A stretch of DNA of 58,609 nt. Origin: Treponema sp. (GTDB lineage Bacteria; Spirochaetota; Spirochaetia; Treponematales; Breznakiellaceae). The notes beneath the pieces were generated by a model that made no database searches, was not told where the DNA came from, and saw only the letters and a program-made list of their open reading frames with translations. Location: assembly GCA_009781475.1 (NCBI GenBank), contig WQYB01000009.1, positions 1 through 58,609 of the forward strand, given 5' to 3'. The translations under genes were made by a program, and so were the position numbers. Positions 51,657-58,609 of this stretch are shown here, piece by piece. Each line of letters starts with the position of its first letter. The stretch's first letter is position 1.

Positions 51657-53882
51657 ATGCGAAATATTTTATTTATTTTTCTATTTATACTTTTTTTATC
51701 CTCTTTGTTAATTGTATCTTGTCAAAATCCTTGGATGGAAGAAATTTGGGGATTAAAAACCATATCATTTAACAGTAACGGCGGTACTTCTATTCCCGAT
51801 CAAAAATTAATGAATGGTGAAACCGTAAGAAAACCGAATGACCCTGCAAAAGTAAATTCTGTTTTTATTGGCTGGTTTGATGCAAATGACAATATCTGGA
51901 ATTTTAATACTGTTCCAGACAGAAACATGACCTTATACGCAAAATGGAGCGGTTTAGGTATTACTTTGAGCCATGCAAACCCTCATGTTTTTGATACTTT
52001 AGAATATGGTTATGCTTTGCCTCCGCCGCTATCTTTAACTGTTACCAACAGCGGTACTATGCCGACAGGTGATTTAACAGTAACATTGACAGGAAACGTA
52101 AGTGCATTTAATGTAACTTCAACATTAATACCGAATTTGGTTAATCAGGGTGATGAATATTCATTTCCTTTTAATATAAATCAAAATCTTACGGCAGGAA
52201 CATATACCGCAATAATTACCATTTCTAACGGAAGTAATATTACTGCCTATCTAAATTTAAGTTTTACTGTAGTACCGCAAGCTACAGTCTGGATTGATAT
52301 TACAGGCGGTACTCAAAATATTCCTTTTGTTGATCTTAAATCTGCGCTGGATTCAATCAATACAGCAGGAACTTATACTGTCAGAATAGGCACTGATCAG
52401 CTTCTAACATCTTATACCCGCCAATTTCCTTCTGCCTCTGATATAACATTAAAATATAATGAAAATACGCCAATTTCTGTAATCCTTGATGGTACTGGAA
52501 GTCTTTTTACAATAAATAACGGTGTAACATTCAGGCTTGACAATAATGTCACCTTACAGGGTAATAATAGTTTTATTAATAATGCTGCATTGATACATGT
52601 AAACGGCGGTAATTTATATATGAACGATAATGCAGTAATTACTGATAATTTTAATCAAAGCGGCAGCGGCGGCGGTGTATATATTAATAGCGGAACATTT
52701 AATATGACGGGCGGTACTATGAGTAAGAATAGTGCATCCTTGAACGGCGGAGGCGTATATATAGCCGCTGCGGGTAATTTTGTAAAAACAGGCGGAATCA
52801 TTTATGGTGAAGATGCCGTCGGCGGAAATGCAAATTTAGCAGCTAGCGGAAGTGCGGTTTATCATGCAAGCACTATTGCAAAAACAAGAACAAATACATC
52901 AGGTTCAGGGCATGGAATGAATTCCGAAAACGCCGGGGTTCCAGGCGGTTGGGATCCAATTCCTTTTGCGGGAACTATATCAATTACAGGATTACCTGAA
53001 GTTGGTCAAACTCTTACCGCCAATATTTCAGCTCTAATTGGAACCGGTACTTTTACCTACCAATGGCTGAGTAATGGTTCTCCCTTAGCGGGACAAACAA
53101 ATAATACATATAATATTACTGCAGCAGCTCAAGGAGCAAATATTTCTGTAACTGTAGCAAGCACCCATCACTCTAATACTGTTACAAGCGGTTCTGTTAC
53201 AGTTGCAATGCTGCCTGCAACATACACAGGTTTAACTATAACCAGACCTGTTATAAATCCCGGTACTGCCGAAACCGTCGCTAGCCAGACTTTTTACGGA
53301 AGCGGAGCAGCTTTTTCTGCAACTGTACAGGGAGATAACAATCCAATTCAAACAGTAACATGGAGTATTAGCGGAACGGATATAACTTCATCAATAAATA
53401 ACGGTGTATTAACAGTTTCTGAAGCTGATCACGGAAAGCAGATAACCGTAACAGCTACTTCTACAGTAATTGACACAATATTTAATTCTGTAACGGTTAT
53501 AATAGTTGATTGTCTGCCATCAAAATTTTTTGGTGCTTGGATAAATGAAACAGATGAATGGGAACCATATACAATAACAATTTCCAATAATAATTTACGC
53601 TGGGAAGATGAAGACGGTGATGGAGTAAATTATTCAAATCCAGGTTGGATACCTGGAAGAAATATGAATGGTATGTACAGCGACAGTTATTCAAATGGCT
53701 ATTCTTTTACGGGTCATAGAACAATAATAGGATTTAACGAATATCTTTACGAAGATATACAATTAGGTTTTTTTGCATTGTCTTCAGACGGATTTTCGCT
53801 GTATTTAGGCATAAATTCTTGGACAGCTAATTTTCTCGAAGCTGGTAGTTTTAAACCTTATGCTCCTATATATTACAAATAA
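51657..53882 (+). CDS. Surface lipoprotein with B-repeat, right-handed beta-helix and Ig-like domains
   Basis: The signal peptide (MRNILFIFLFILFLSSLLIVSC) leads to QNPWMEEIWGLKTISFNSNGG, the start shared with the 47130 gene. The B-repeat ends at TLYAKW. Residues 205-430 form a beta-helix/adhesin region (GGGVYINSGTFNMTGGTMSKNS, GGGVYIAAAGNFVKTGG). Two Ig-like domains follow (SITGLPEVGQTLTANISAL, YTGLTITRPVINPG). The last ~115 residues read FFGAWINETDEWEPYTITIS and look lipocalin-like. Its 3' neighbour is the overlapping gene pair. No ribosome site is strong; the start lies beside the previous stop. Confidence 0.8.
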   Translation: MRNILFIFLFILFLSSLLIVSCQNPWMEEIWGLKTISFNSNGGTSIPDQKLMNGETVRKPNDPAKVNSVFIGWFDANDNIWNFNTVPDRNMTLYAKWSGLGITLSHANPHVFDTLEYGYALPPPLSLTVTNSGTMPTGDLTVTLTGNVSAFNVTSTLIPNLVNQGDEYSFPFNINQNLTAGTYTAIITISNGSNITAYLNLSFTVVPQATVWIDITGGTQNIPFVDLKSALDSINTAGTYTVRIGTDQLLTSYTRQFPSASDITLKYNENTPISVILDGTGSLFTINNGVTFRLDNNVTLQGNNSFINNAALIHVNGGNLYMNDNAVITDNFNQSGSGGGVYINSGTFNMTGGTMSKNSASLNGGGVYIAAAGNFVKTGGIIYGEDAVGGNANLAASGSAVYHASTIAKTRTNTSGSGHGMNSENAGVPGGWDPIPFAGTISITGLPEVGQTLTANISALIGTGTFTYQWLSNGSPLAGQTNNTYNITAAAQGANISVTVASTHHSNTVTSGSVTVAMLPATYTGLTITRPVINPGTAETVASQTFYGSGAAFSATVQGDNNPIQTVTWSISGTDITSSINNGVLTVSEADHGKQITVTATSTVIDTIFNSVTVIIVDCLPSKFFGAWINETDEWEPYTITISNNNLRWEDEDGDGVNYSNPGWIPGRNMNGMYSDSYSNGYSFTGHRTIIGFNEYLYEDIQLGFFALSSDGFSLYLGINSWTANFLEAGSFKPYAPIYYK

Positions 53883-53964
53883 CCTAAAAAGTGCAGTTTT
53901 CCCTGGTCTTTAGAAGAAAATCTTCTTATATTAGGTATAACCTTAATTGCCAGGAGGATTTACT

Positions 53965-54375
53965 TTGAATGAAATTAAACAAAAAATCACAAATCAAATT
54001 AAATATCACCTGTATCCTGTGCTTTTTCTTTTTATTGGGTTTATCGCAGGCTGCCTATTCACAGAGTTTTTCATCCTTGAACCAGGACCTAACGCAATTG
54101 GAAAACTTGATTTACGATACAATAACCAATACGCTAGAGCAACAGAAACTATTGGAAGACTTGAGGTTGAACTTGCACGACAGCGGGACATTAATAGCCG
54201 GTTACGAGACTATAATAACAGAGCAAGAAGCCTTACTGGAGAACTTACGGGAACAGCTGAACGAAATGTCCGAAATTTACAGGATGCAGTCAGCCTTATC
54301 GGTGAAATACGCTCAAAATTACAAATTTTGGCGGAATTTTACTCTGATAGCGGTTCCGATGACAGCAATAATTAG
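53965..54375 (+). CDS. Overlapping gene A: lipoprotein-like coiled-coil protein (spanin-like)
   Basis: Starting at TTG 53965, the 136-residue product has a hydrophobic segment ending IAGC (FLFIGFIAGC), a perfect lipobox, after a basic n-region. It continues through EFFILEPGPNAIG into a long charged helix (ATETIGRLEVELARQRDIN, SRLRDYNNRARSLTGELTG) that ends in an Asp/Ser-rich tail. AGGAGGA lies 7 bases before the TTG. Its frame is one base off from gene B, which covers it entirely from 53969. Alternatively the segment is a simple membrane anchor. No phage genes are near; the o-spanin analogy is inference. Confidence 0.65.
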   Translation: MNEIKQKITNQIKYHLYPVLFLFIGFIAGCLFTEFFILEPGPNAIGKLDLRYNNQYARATETIGRLEVELARQRDINSRLRDYNNRARSLTGELTGTAERNVRNLQDAVSLIGEIRSKLQILAEFYSDSGSDDSNN

Positions 54376-54406
54376 CGGCGGATTGGTGTGGATAATGATG
54401 AATTGA
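53969..54406 (+). CDS. Overlapping gene B: secreted coiled-coil protein with C-terminal membrane anchor
   Basis: From the ATG at 53969, four bases after the start of gene A, the 145-residue product has a signal peptide (TCILCFFFLLGLSQAAYSQ), a long coiled coil (SLNQDLTQLENLIYDTI, EQQKLLEDLRLNL, EALLENLREQLNEMSEIY) and a C-terminal membrane segment (FTLIAVPMTAIISGGLVWIMM). This is a sound protein plan with leucine heptads. Both frames share one ribosome site (AGGAGGA, 53952-53958) and 407 bases. If both are made, B would anchor in the inner membrane and A in the outer, as spanin pairs do. Not proven. Confidence 0.75.
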   Translation: MKLNKKSQIKLNITCILCFFFLLGLSQAAYSQSFSSLNQDLTQLENLIYDTITNTLEQQKLLEDLRLNLHDSGTLIAGYETIITEQEALLENLREQLNEMSEIYRMQSALSVKYAQNYKFWRNFTLIAVPMTAIISGGLVWIMMN

Positions 54407-54486
54407 CCCTTTTTCTGCCTGTTTGATATTGTAAAATAATACATAAATATGCTATTCTATGGTTAAAATTAAGGCGATAATATAGA

Positions 54487-56487
54487 ATGAGTCCAAAATT
54501 TAAACGGCGTGAAATGGATAAAATTCGTTTTTCCATCGGCGCAAAGTTAATAACGATTATATCGTTTATTGTAATTCTTTCTCTCGGTTCCATAACTGCT
54601 TTGGTTTCCTGGATGGTGCGAAATGACCTGCAAACAGCAGCTGAAACGACTAACTTTGAAACAAACCATAGGTCGGCTGTAGAAGCGGAAATCACATTAA
54701 TCAATATTCGTTCCAATTCCAGAATTCTTATTCAGGCAATAACGGCTCAAAGAGCATCGGTTCAGGAATCCGTTAATTTCTTCTTTGCGGAAAACCCGCA
54801 TGCAGCCGCTGTTTTTTACATAGAATCAGGCAGAAGCGAACAATTACTGGTTAACCACAATTTCCTTTCTTCTCAGAATATTGATGAAGGAATGGTAGAG
54901 CTTTTTTTCCATGATCAAAGAGATGCATTAGCCCGGACTGTACGGGGAGAAACACTGCTTAAAAACGGAGCGCCTCATTTTTCAAAACCGTTACTGGCTT
55001 TATTTTTTCCGTGGCAGAATAACGGGGTTGGCGCGGTGCTTTTTTCATCGGAAAATTTAAATAACAATTTTGGTTATGGCGTAAATCAATCATATATGAT
55101 CAATACCGACGGTGATGTTTTGGCTCATGCGGATTTTACATTTGTTAAAGACGGAACAAATATTAAGGATTATGAATTTGTCCGTTCTATTCTTGGCAGT
55201 TCTGATCAAAGAAAACAACAGCTGATGGAAACTGATTTCGGCTTTATGGAATTATCAGTTTATTCCATTAATAAAGGAATTATTAATTGGCTCTGGGTTA
55301 GAGTGGAAGCTCTGGTTCAATTGGCAATTGATAAAGTATCAGATGTTTTTTCTTTAAACGCATATAAAAAAGACGGAACAGTCCGTCAGTTTGTCGCATA
55401 TACAAAATTAAATACAGCCGGTGTTGTTGTAATTACCAGTATTGAATACAATAAAGTTTTTGAAGGCATCGAAGCGACTACACGCCGCAATATTTATCTT
55501 ACAATCGGTATTTTATGTATATCGATTGTTTTTGTTATAATTTTCTCTAAAACAATATCAGTTCCGCTAAGATCGCTTGCTGCTGCCGCAAGATACATTG
55601 AAGGCGGTATTTTCGATATTGATTTAAAATCAAAAGCCCGTGATGAAATTGGAGTTTTAACAAAGAGTTTCCAAAAGATGTGTTCTGCATTAAATGTTTT
55701 TGGAAGATTTACCAATAAGGATATTGCTGTAAAAGCAATGCGCGGTGAAATTAAACCCGGCGGTCTTCCAAAACACGGCACTGTTTTCTTTTCTGATATC
55801 AGGGACTTTACGGCTAAATCAGAAAACTTTACAAAGACATTCGGCGAGGATGCATCCGATAAAATCGTTCATTGGCTTAACAGTTACTTTACGCAAATGG
55901 TCGATTGTGTAGAAAAAACAAATGGTGTAGTAGATAAATTTATCGGCGATGCTGTTATGGCGCATTGGGGAACAGCTTTTTCTGCCGGAAGCCCGCGTAT
56001 AGACGCATTCAATTGGGTTAAAGCTGCTTTAATGATGCGCAAATCACTTTATTATTTAAACAAAGCCAGAAAGCCCGGTGATCCTGCAAGCCCGATTATC
56101 CGAATTGGATGCGGTATTAATTCCGGCATTGTTACAGCAGGTCAGCTAGGCAGTGATATGCGTATGGAATATACAGTTATAGGAGACCCTGTAAACCTTG
56201 CATCCCGTATTGAAGCTCTTACAAAACCGCTTGGTGTAGATATTCTTATTTCCGAAGATACATGGAATCTGATCGGAGATAAATTTGTAACAGAAGAAAT
56301 GCCTTCTGTTACCGTAAAAGGAAAAGAAAAACCCGTACGGATATTTGCCGTTATTAACTTTTACGGCGAACCAAAGGGACCGCAAAGCCTGGATGAAGTG
56401 CGTTCATTGCTTGGTATAGAACCTCCGAATCTGGAAATTGCCGATTTAGACAGTGATGAAATTAAGTATAAAATCGGTGAAGGCTGA
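54487..56487 (+). CDS. Membrane-bound class III adenylate cyclase with extracellular sensor and HAMP
   Basis: A membrane segment (about 20-45) begins a periplasmic sensor (~50-335) and a second segment (about 340-360) that leads into HAMP (KTISVPLRSLAAAARYIEGGIFDIDLKSKARDEIGVLTKSF). The catalytic domain (about 425-620) has metal Asp in FFSDIRDFTA and in KFIGDAVMAHWG, then GCGINSGIVTAGQLGS and YTVIGDPVNLASRIEALT. All key residues are present. It makes cAMP (or cGMP) in response to an outside signal. The usual treponemal neighbour, a FecR-like gene, follows after 8 bases. The start could also be the Met at 54514. Confidence 0.93.
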   Translation: MSPKFKRREMDKIRFSIGAKLITIISFIVILSLGSITALVSWMVRNDLQTAAETTNFETNHRSAVEAEITLINIRSNSRILIQAITAQRASVQESVNFFFAENPHAAAVFYIESGRSEQLLVNHNFLSSQNIDEGMVELFFHDQRDALARTVRGETLLKNGAPHFSKPLLALFFPWQNNGVGAVLFSSENLNNNFGYGVNQSYMINTDGDVLAHADFTFVKDGTNIKDYEFVRSILGSSDQRKQQLMETDFGFMELSVYSINKGIINWLWVRVEALVQLAIDKVSDVFSLNAYKKDGTVRQFVAYTKLNTAGVVVITSIEYNKVFEGIEATTRRNIYLTIGILCISIVFVIIFSKTISVPLRSLAAAARYIEGGIFDIDLKSKARDEIGVLTKSFQKMCSALNVFGRFTNKDIAVKAMRGEIKPGGLPKHGTVFFSDIRDFTAKSENFTKTFGEDASDKIVHWLNSYFTQMVDCVEKTNGVVDKFIGDAVMAHWGTAFSAGSPRIDAFNWVKAALMMRKSLYYLNKARKPGDPASPIIRIGCGINSGIVTAGQLGSDMRMEYTVIGDPVNLASRIEALTKPLGVDILISEDTWNLIGDKFVTEEMPSVTVKGKEKPVRIFAVINFYGEPKGPQSLDEVRSLLGIEPPNLEIADLDSDEIKYKIGEG

Positions 56488-56495
56488 AAGTAATC

Positions 56496-57998
56496 ATGAA
56501 GAAAAAGACAATTAACAGGTTTAACAAAAGGTTTCAGCTTTTTGATTATTTAATTATTCTTATATTACTGTTAGTTGCCATAATATGTTTTGATATGTTC
56601 AGGCACGATCTTTATTTTACTTTTGATTTAAAAAATGTTACTTCTGTCGGTACTGTTGTTGTAAGAAAAAATATTGTTCAGCGGCGATTGGGGGATCGTG
56701 TTTTATGGGACAGACTTGCCCGCGAATCTCCTGTATATGTAAGGGATTTAATCCGTGTCGCTGACGCTTCTGCCGCTACATTGCAAATTGGCGGGAACAG
56801 CATAGACCTTGAAGAAAATACACTTGTACGAATTGTTCTTTCTCCTGACGGTGACGGCATTTTACTTGAAATGAGCTATGGAACGCTTTCTTTTTTCGCA
56901 GAGGATGGAGCGGAAAGAATCACATTGGATTTAAATGGACAGCAATTTAATCCGCAGCCTGGTGTTGTTTTTACTGCGACTGTATCGGAAAGCGAACCGC
57001 CTACCATTAACAGAGTCGATAATATCAACAGGGAAATTATTGGTCCCAGGCTTTTAAGCCCTGCGGCTAACAGTTTATTTACATACCAAAATGAATCTCC
57101 AATTTTAAATTTTCAATGGTCAAGGGTAGAAGAAGCTGTTTCCTATGTTGTTGAAATAAGTGATTCTCCCGATTTTTCAACTCTTCGCCTTCAAAGAGTA
57201 AGTAATGCTGCGTTTTTCTCTGATTCAACTCTGGAAGAGGGAATATGGTTCTGGCGTGTTACGCCGGTTTTATCTCCTGTTTTCACCGGCAATACGGTTC
57301 ATTCGTCTACCGGGTTCTTTCGTGTAACACAAACTCCTGCAGAACAGGTTAGTCCTCAAGCGAGTTTATCGGAATGGCTTGTAACACAGGCTCCGTCAAC
57401 AGAAGTACCATCGATTGTCCCGCAGGAGCTTGTTCCGGCATTCTATACTATAGAAGAAAGGCCTGTTGAACCTGAACCTCCTGTGCAGACAGCGATAATA
57501 ACTCCTATACCGGTTCCAACACCGACTCCGCCGCCAACACCGGCTCCAACACCTAGACCGACTCCGACGCCAACACCTGCTCCGACACCACCTCCGGTTC
57601 CTGTTCCGCCGCCTGTCGCTTTACTGGATTCACCTGTAAACTTGAATCCGATAAGAAATTCAAACATAGGTGCAAATGAATTAAGATCAATGGAATCAAT
57701 GGTTTTTAGATGGACAGAAGTTGAAGAAGCCAGTTCATATATATTTACTCTTTCACAACAGACAGAATCTGGCAGAAGAGAAATTATCCGTACAACAGTA
57801 GATGAAACAAGTTATGTATTAAATAATTTACAGCTTTTAGATAGAGGCGATTTTATTTGGCAGGTAGAAGCTGTTCAGATAAACAGAGGTAATGCAATTG
57901 AAAGACGCGGTGTAATAGCGGAAAGCGCATTTAACATTGACTTTCAATATCCGCAGCCTGTATATATAGAAGATACAGGAACTTTATATGGCAACTAA
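56496..57998 (+). CDS. FecR-like membrane protein with Pro-rich linker
   Basis: After an N-terminal membrane segment (about 15-35) comes a FecR-type beta domain (about 55-160; VGTVVVRKNIVQRRLGDRVLWDRL, SPVYVRDLIRVADASAATLQI, IDLEENTLVRIVL). An Ig/FN3-like domain follows (RLLSPAANSLFTYQNESPILNFQWS, VEISDSPDF), then a Pro/Thr-rich spacer (about 340-375) and a second FN3-like domain (VFRWTEVEEASSYIFTLSQ). FecR domains usually sense or bind at the envelope. It probably works with the adenylate cyclase, 8 bases upstream. The next gene starts 11 bases before its end. Confidence 0.85.
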   Translation: MKKKTINRFNKRFQLFDYLIILILLLVAIICFDMFRHDLYFTFDLKNVTSVGTVVVRKNIVQRRLGDRVLWDRLARESPVYVRDLIRVADASAATLQIGGNSIDLEENTLVRIVLSPDGDGILLEMSYGTLSFFAEDGAERITLDLNGQQFNPQPGVVFTATVSESEPPTINRVDNINREIIGPRLLSPAANSLFTYQNESPILNFQWSRVEEAVSYVVEISDSPDFSTLRLQRVSNAAFFSDSTLEEGIWFWRVTPVLSPVFTGNTVHSSTGFFRVTQTPAEQVSPQASLSEWLVTQAPSTEVPSIVPQELVPAFYTIEERPVEPEPPVQTAIITPIPVPTPTPPPTPAPTPRPTPTPTPAPTPPPVPVPPPVALLDSPVNLNPIRNSNIGANELRSMESMVFRWTEVEEASSYIFTLSQQTESGRREIIRTTVDETSYVLNNLQLLDRGDFIWQVEAVQINRGNAIERRGVIAESAFNIDFQYPQPVYIEDTGTLYGN

Positions 57999-58609
57999 TA
58001 ATAAACAATTATTGAATAACCGCAAAAGTTTCTTTCGCTTTTGGTTTATTATTTTATTATTGATTGGATTGATGCCCTCTTATCTTTCCGCACAGACAGC
58101 CGGAAATTTTTTCAGAATGGAAGACGGCGAGCTGAAGGTATATCAGCGCTTTGTTTGGAGCGGCGGAGAAAATGCTTCACGTTACCAGGTTGTCTTTGAA
58201 AGATTAGTTGATGAAGATTATGTAACTCACTTTATTGAATTTACGGACTTGTTATATATCGAAATTTCTTTACCGCCGGGTGATTATCGTATTCAAGTAA
58301 TTCCTTATGATATTTTAGGCAGACCCCATCATGGATCAGAATGGAGTTATGTCCAGATTCTTCCGTCACCGCAGCATGTATTTCCTGATTTGCTGCCAGA
58401 GCCTGATCCTGTGATTGAATTTGTTAGTGAACCTGAACCAATAACGCAGATTGAACCTGAATATCAGCCTGAAATGGAACCGGTAGTAGAACCTCAGCCT
58501 GAGACAGATACATGGTATGAACCTGAACTTGAAACCGAAACGTTATATGAACCTGAGCCGGAAATTGAACAACCTCAAGTTGAATTTGAACCGGAGCCGC
58601 AGTTTGAAA
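57988..58609 (+). CDS. Partial secreted protein with FN3-like domain and Pro/Glu-rich repeats (continues past the window)
   Basis: The frame begins at ATG 57988, overlapping the previous stop, and stays open to the window end (207 codons). A basic n-region and a hydrophobic stretch (WFIILLLIGLMPSYLSA) form the signal peptide. A domain with VYQRFVWSGGENASRYQVVFE and DYRIQVIPYDILGR resembles the FN3-like domain of the preceding gene. Then acidic Pro repeats (EPEPITQIEPEYQPEMEP, EPELETETLYEPEPE) continue to the edge. Likely a periplasmic partner in the cyclase-FecR operon. Confidence 0.75.
   Translation, partial: MATNNKQLLNNRKSFFRFWFIILLLIGLMPSYLSAQTAGNFFRMEDGELKVYQRFVWSGGENASRYQVVFERLVDEDYVTHFIEFTDLLYIEISLPPGDYRIQVIPYDILGRPHHGSEWSYVQILPSPQHVFPDLLPEPDPVIEFVSEPEPITQIEPEYQPEMEPVVEPQPETDTWYEPELETETLYEPEPEIEQPQVEFEPEPQFE

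Noticed and set aside
57443-57667. Gly/Val-rich minus-strand frame
   Set aside because: It is the complement of the Pro/Thr-rich linker in the FecR-like gene, so it is a low-complexity shadow.

Overview
The window looks like a chromosome segment of a treponeme-like spirochaete. The genome is AT-rich, with frequent TTG/GTG starts and many spirochaete-style lipoproteins with relaxed lipoboxes. Rod genes flgF-flgG sit with a rod-binding protein, fliS sits with a FlgN-like gene, and the sensor-type class III adenylate cyclase is followed by a FecR-like gene. These calls rest on reading the translations; no database search was possible.

Layout. 1-1008: rplM-rpsI. 1149-9928: envelope and periplasm genes (EEP lipoprotein, TPR/Mrr-like membrane protein, a membrane protein joining an Hsp70-type peptide-binding domain to LysM, a lytic transglycosylase, an HExxH lipoprotein, a TIM-barrel protein, an ankyrin protein). 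9925-15782 (minus): flagellar chaperones, rsmG, a DAACS symporter, an M24 peptidase, and hpf-rpoN overlapping by ATGA. 15852-17495: a small, very AT-rich islet of unknown genes plus a foldback element. 17496-23959: MATE exporter, MFS-HEAT fusion, PBP1A. 23960-24621: two adjacent foldback elements, then tRNA-Cys placed directly against a CNNM/CorC gene. 25898-31513 (minus): ECF sigma/anti-sigma operon with a TIG/transglutaminase-like lipoprotein and a UMP kinase, then cysS. 31636-38614: DUF805, HrpA helicase, PPDK with a histone-H1-like tail, and an ORF6N protein. 38840-43029: three-gene phosphorelay/c-di-GMP cluster. 43554-46569: a second TIM-barrel protein and the flagellar rod genes. 46636-53882: a family of surface/secreted repeat proteins. 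53965-54406: two almost completely overlapping genes in different frames. 54487-58609: adenylate cyclase, FecR-like protein and a partial Pro/Glu-repeat protein.

Most unusual signals: (1) a nested dual-frame gene pair that looks like an embedded spanin pair (lipoprotein-type plus C-terminally anchored coiled coil); (2) an Hsp70 substrate-binding beta domain without an ATPase domain, fused through a membrane segment to LysM; (3) a family of CACGGAG-type palindromic repeats inserted in frame into rsmG, cysS, hrpA and a lipoprotein signal peptide; (4) PPDK with a Lys/Ala/Pro tandem-repeat tail that may also be translated separately; (5) a hybrid kinase whose H-box His is Arg, and a transglutaminase-like protein whose catalytic Cys position is Ser; (6) a repeated, structured intergenic element in two divergent copies; (7) a tRNA gene whose 3' end lies 6 nt from the start codon of the next gene.
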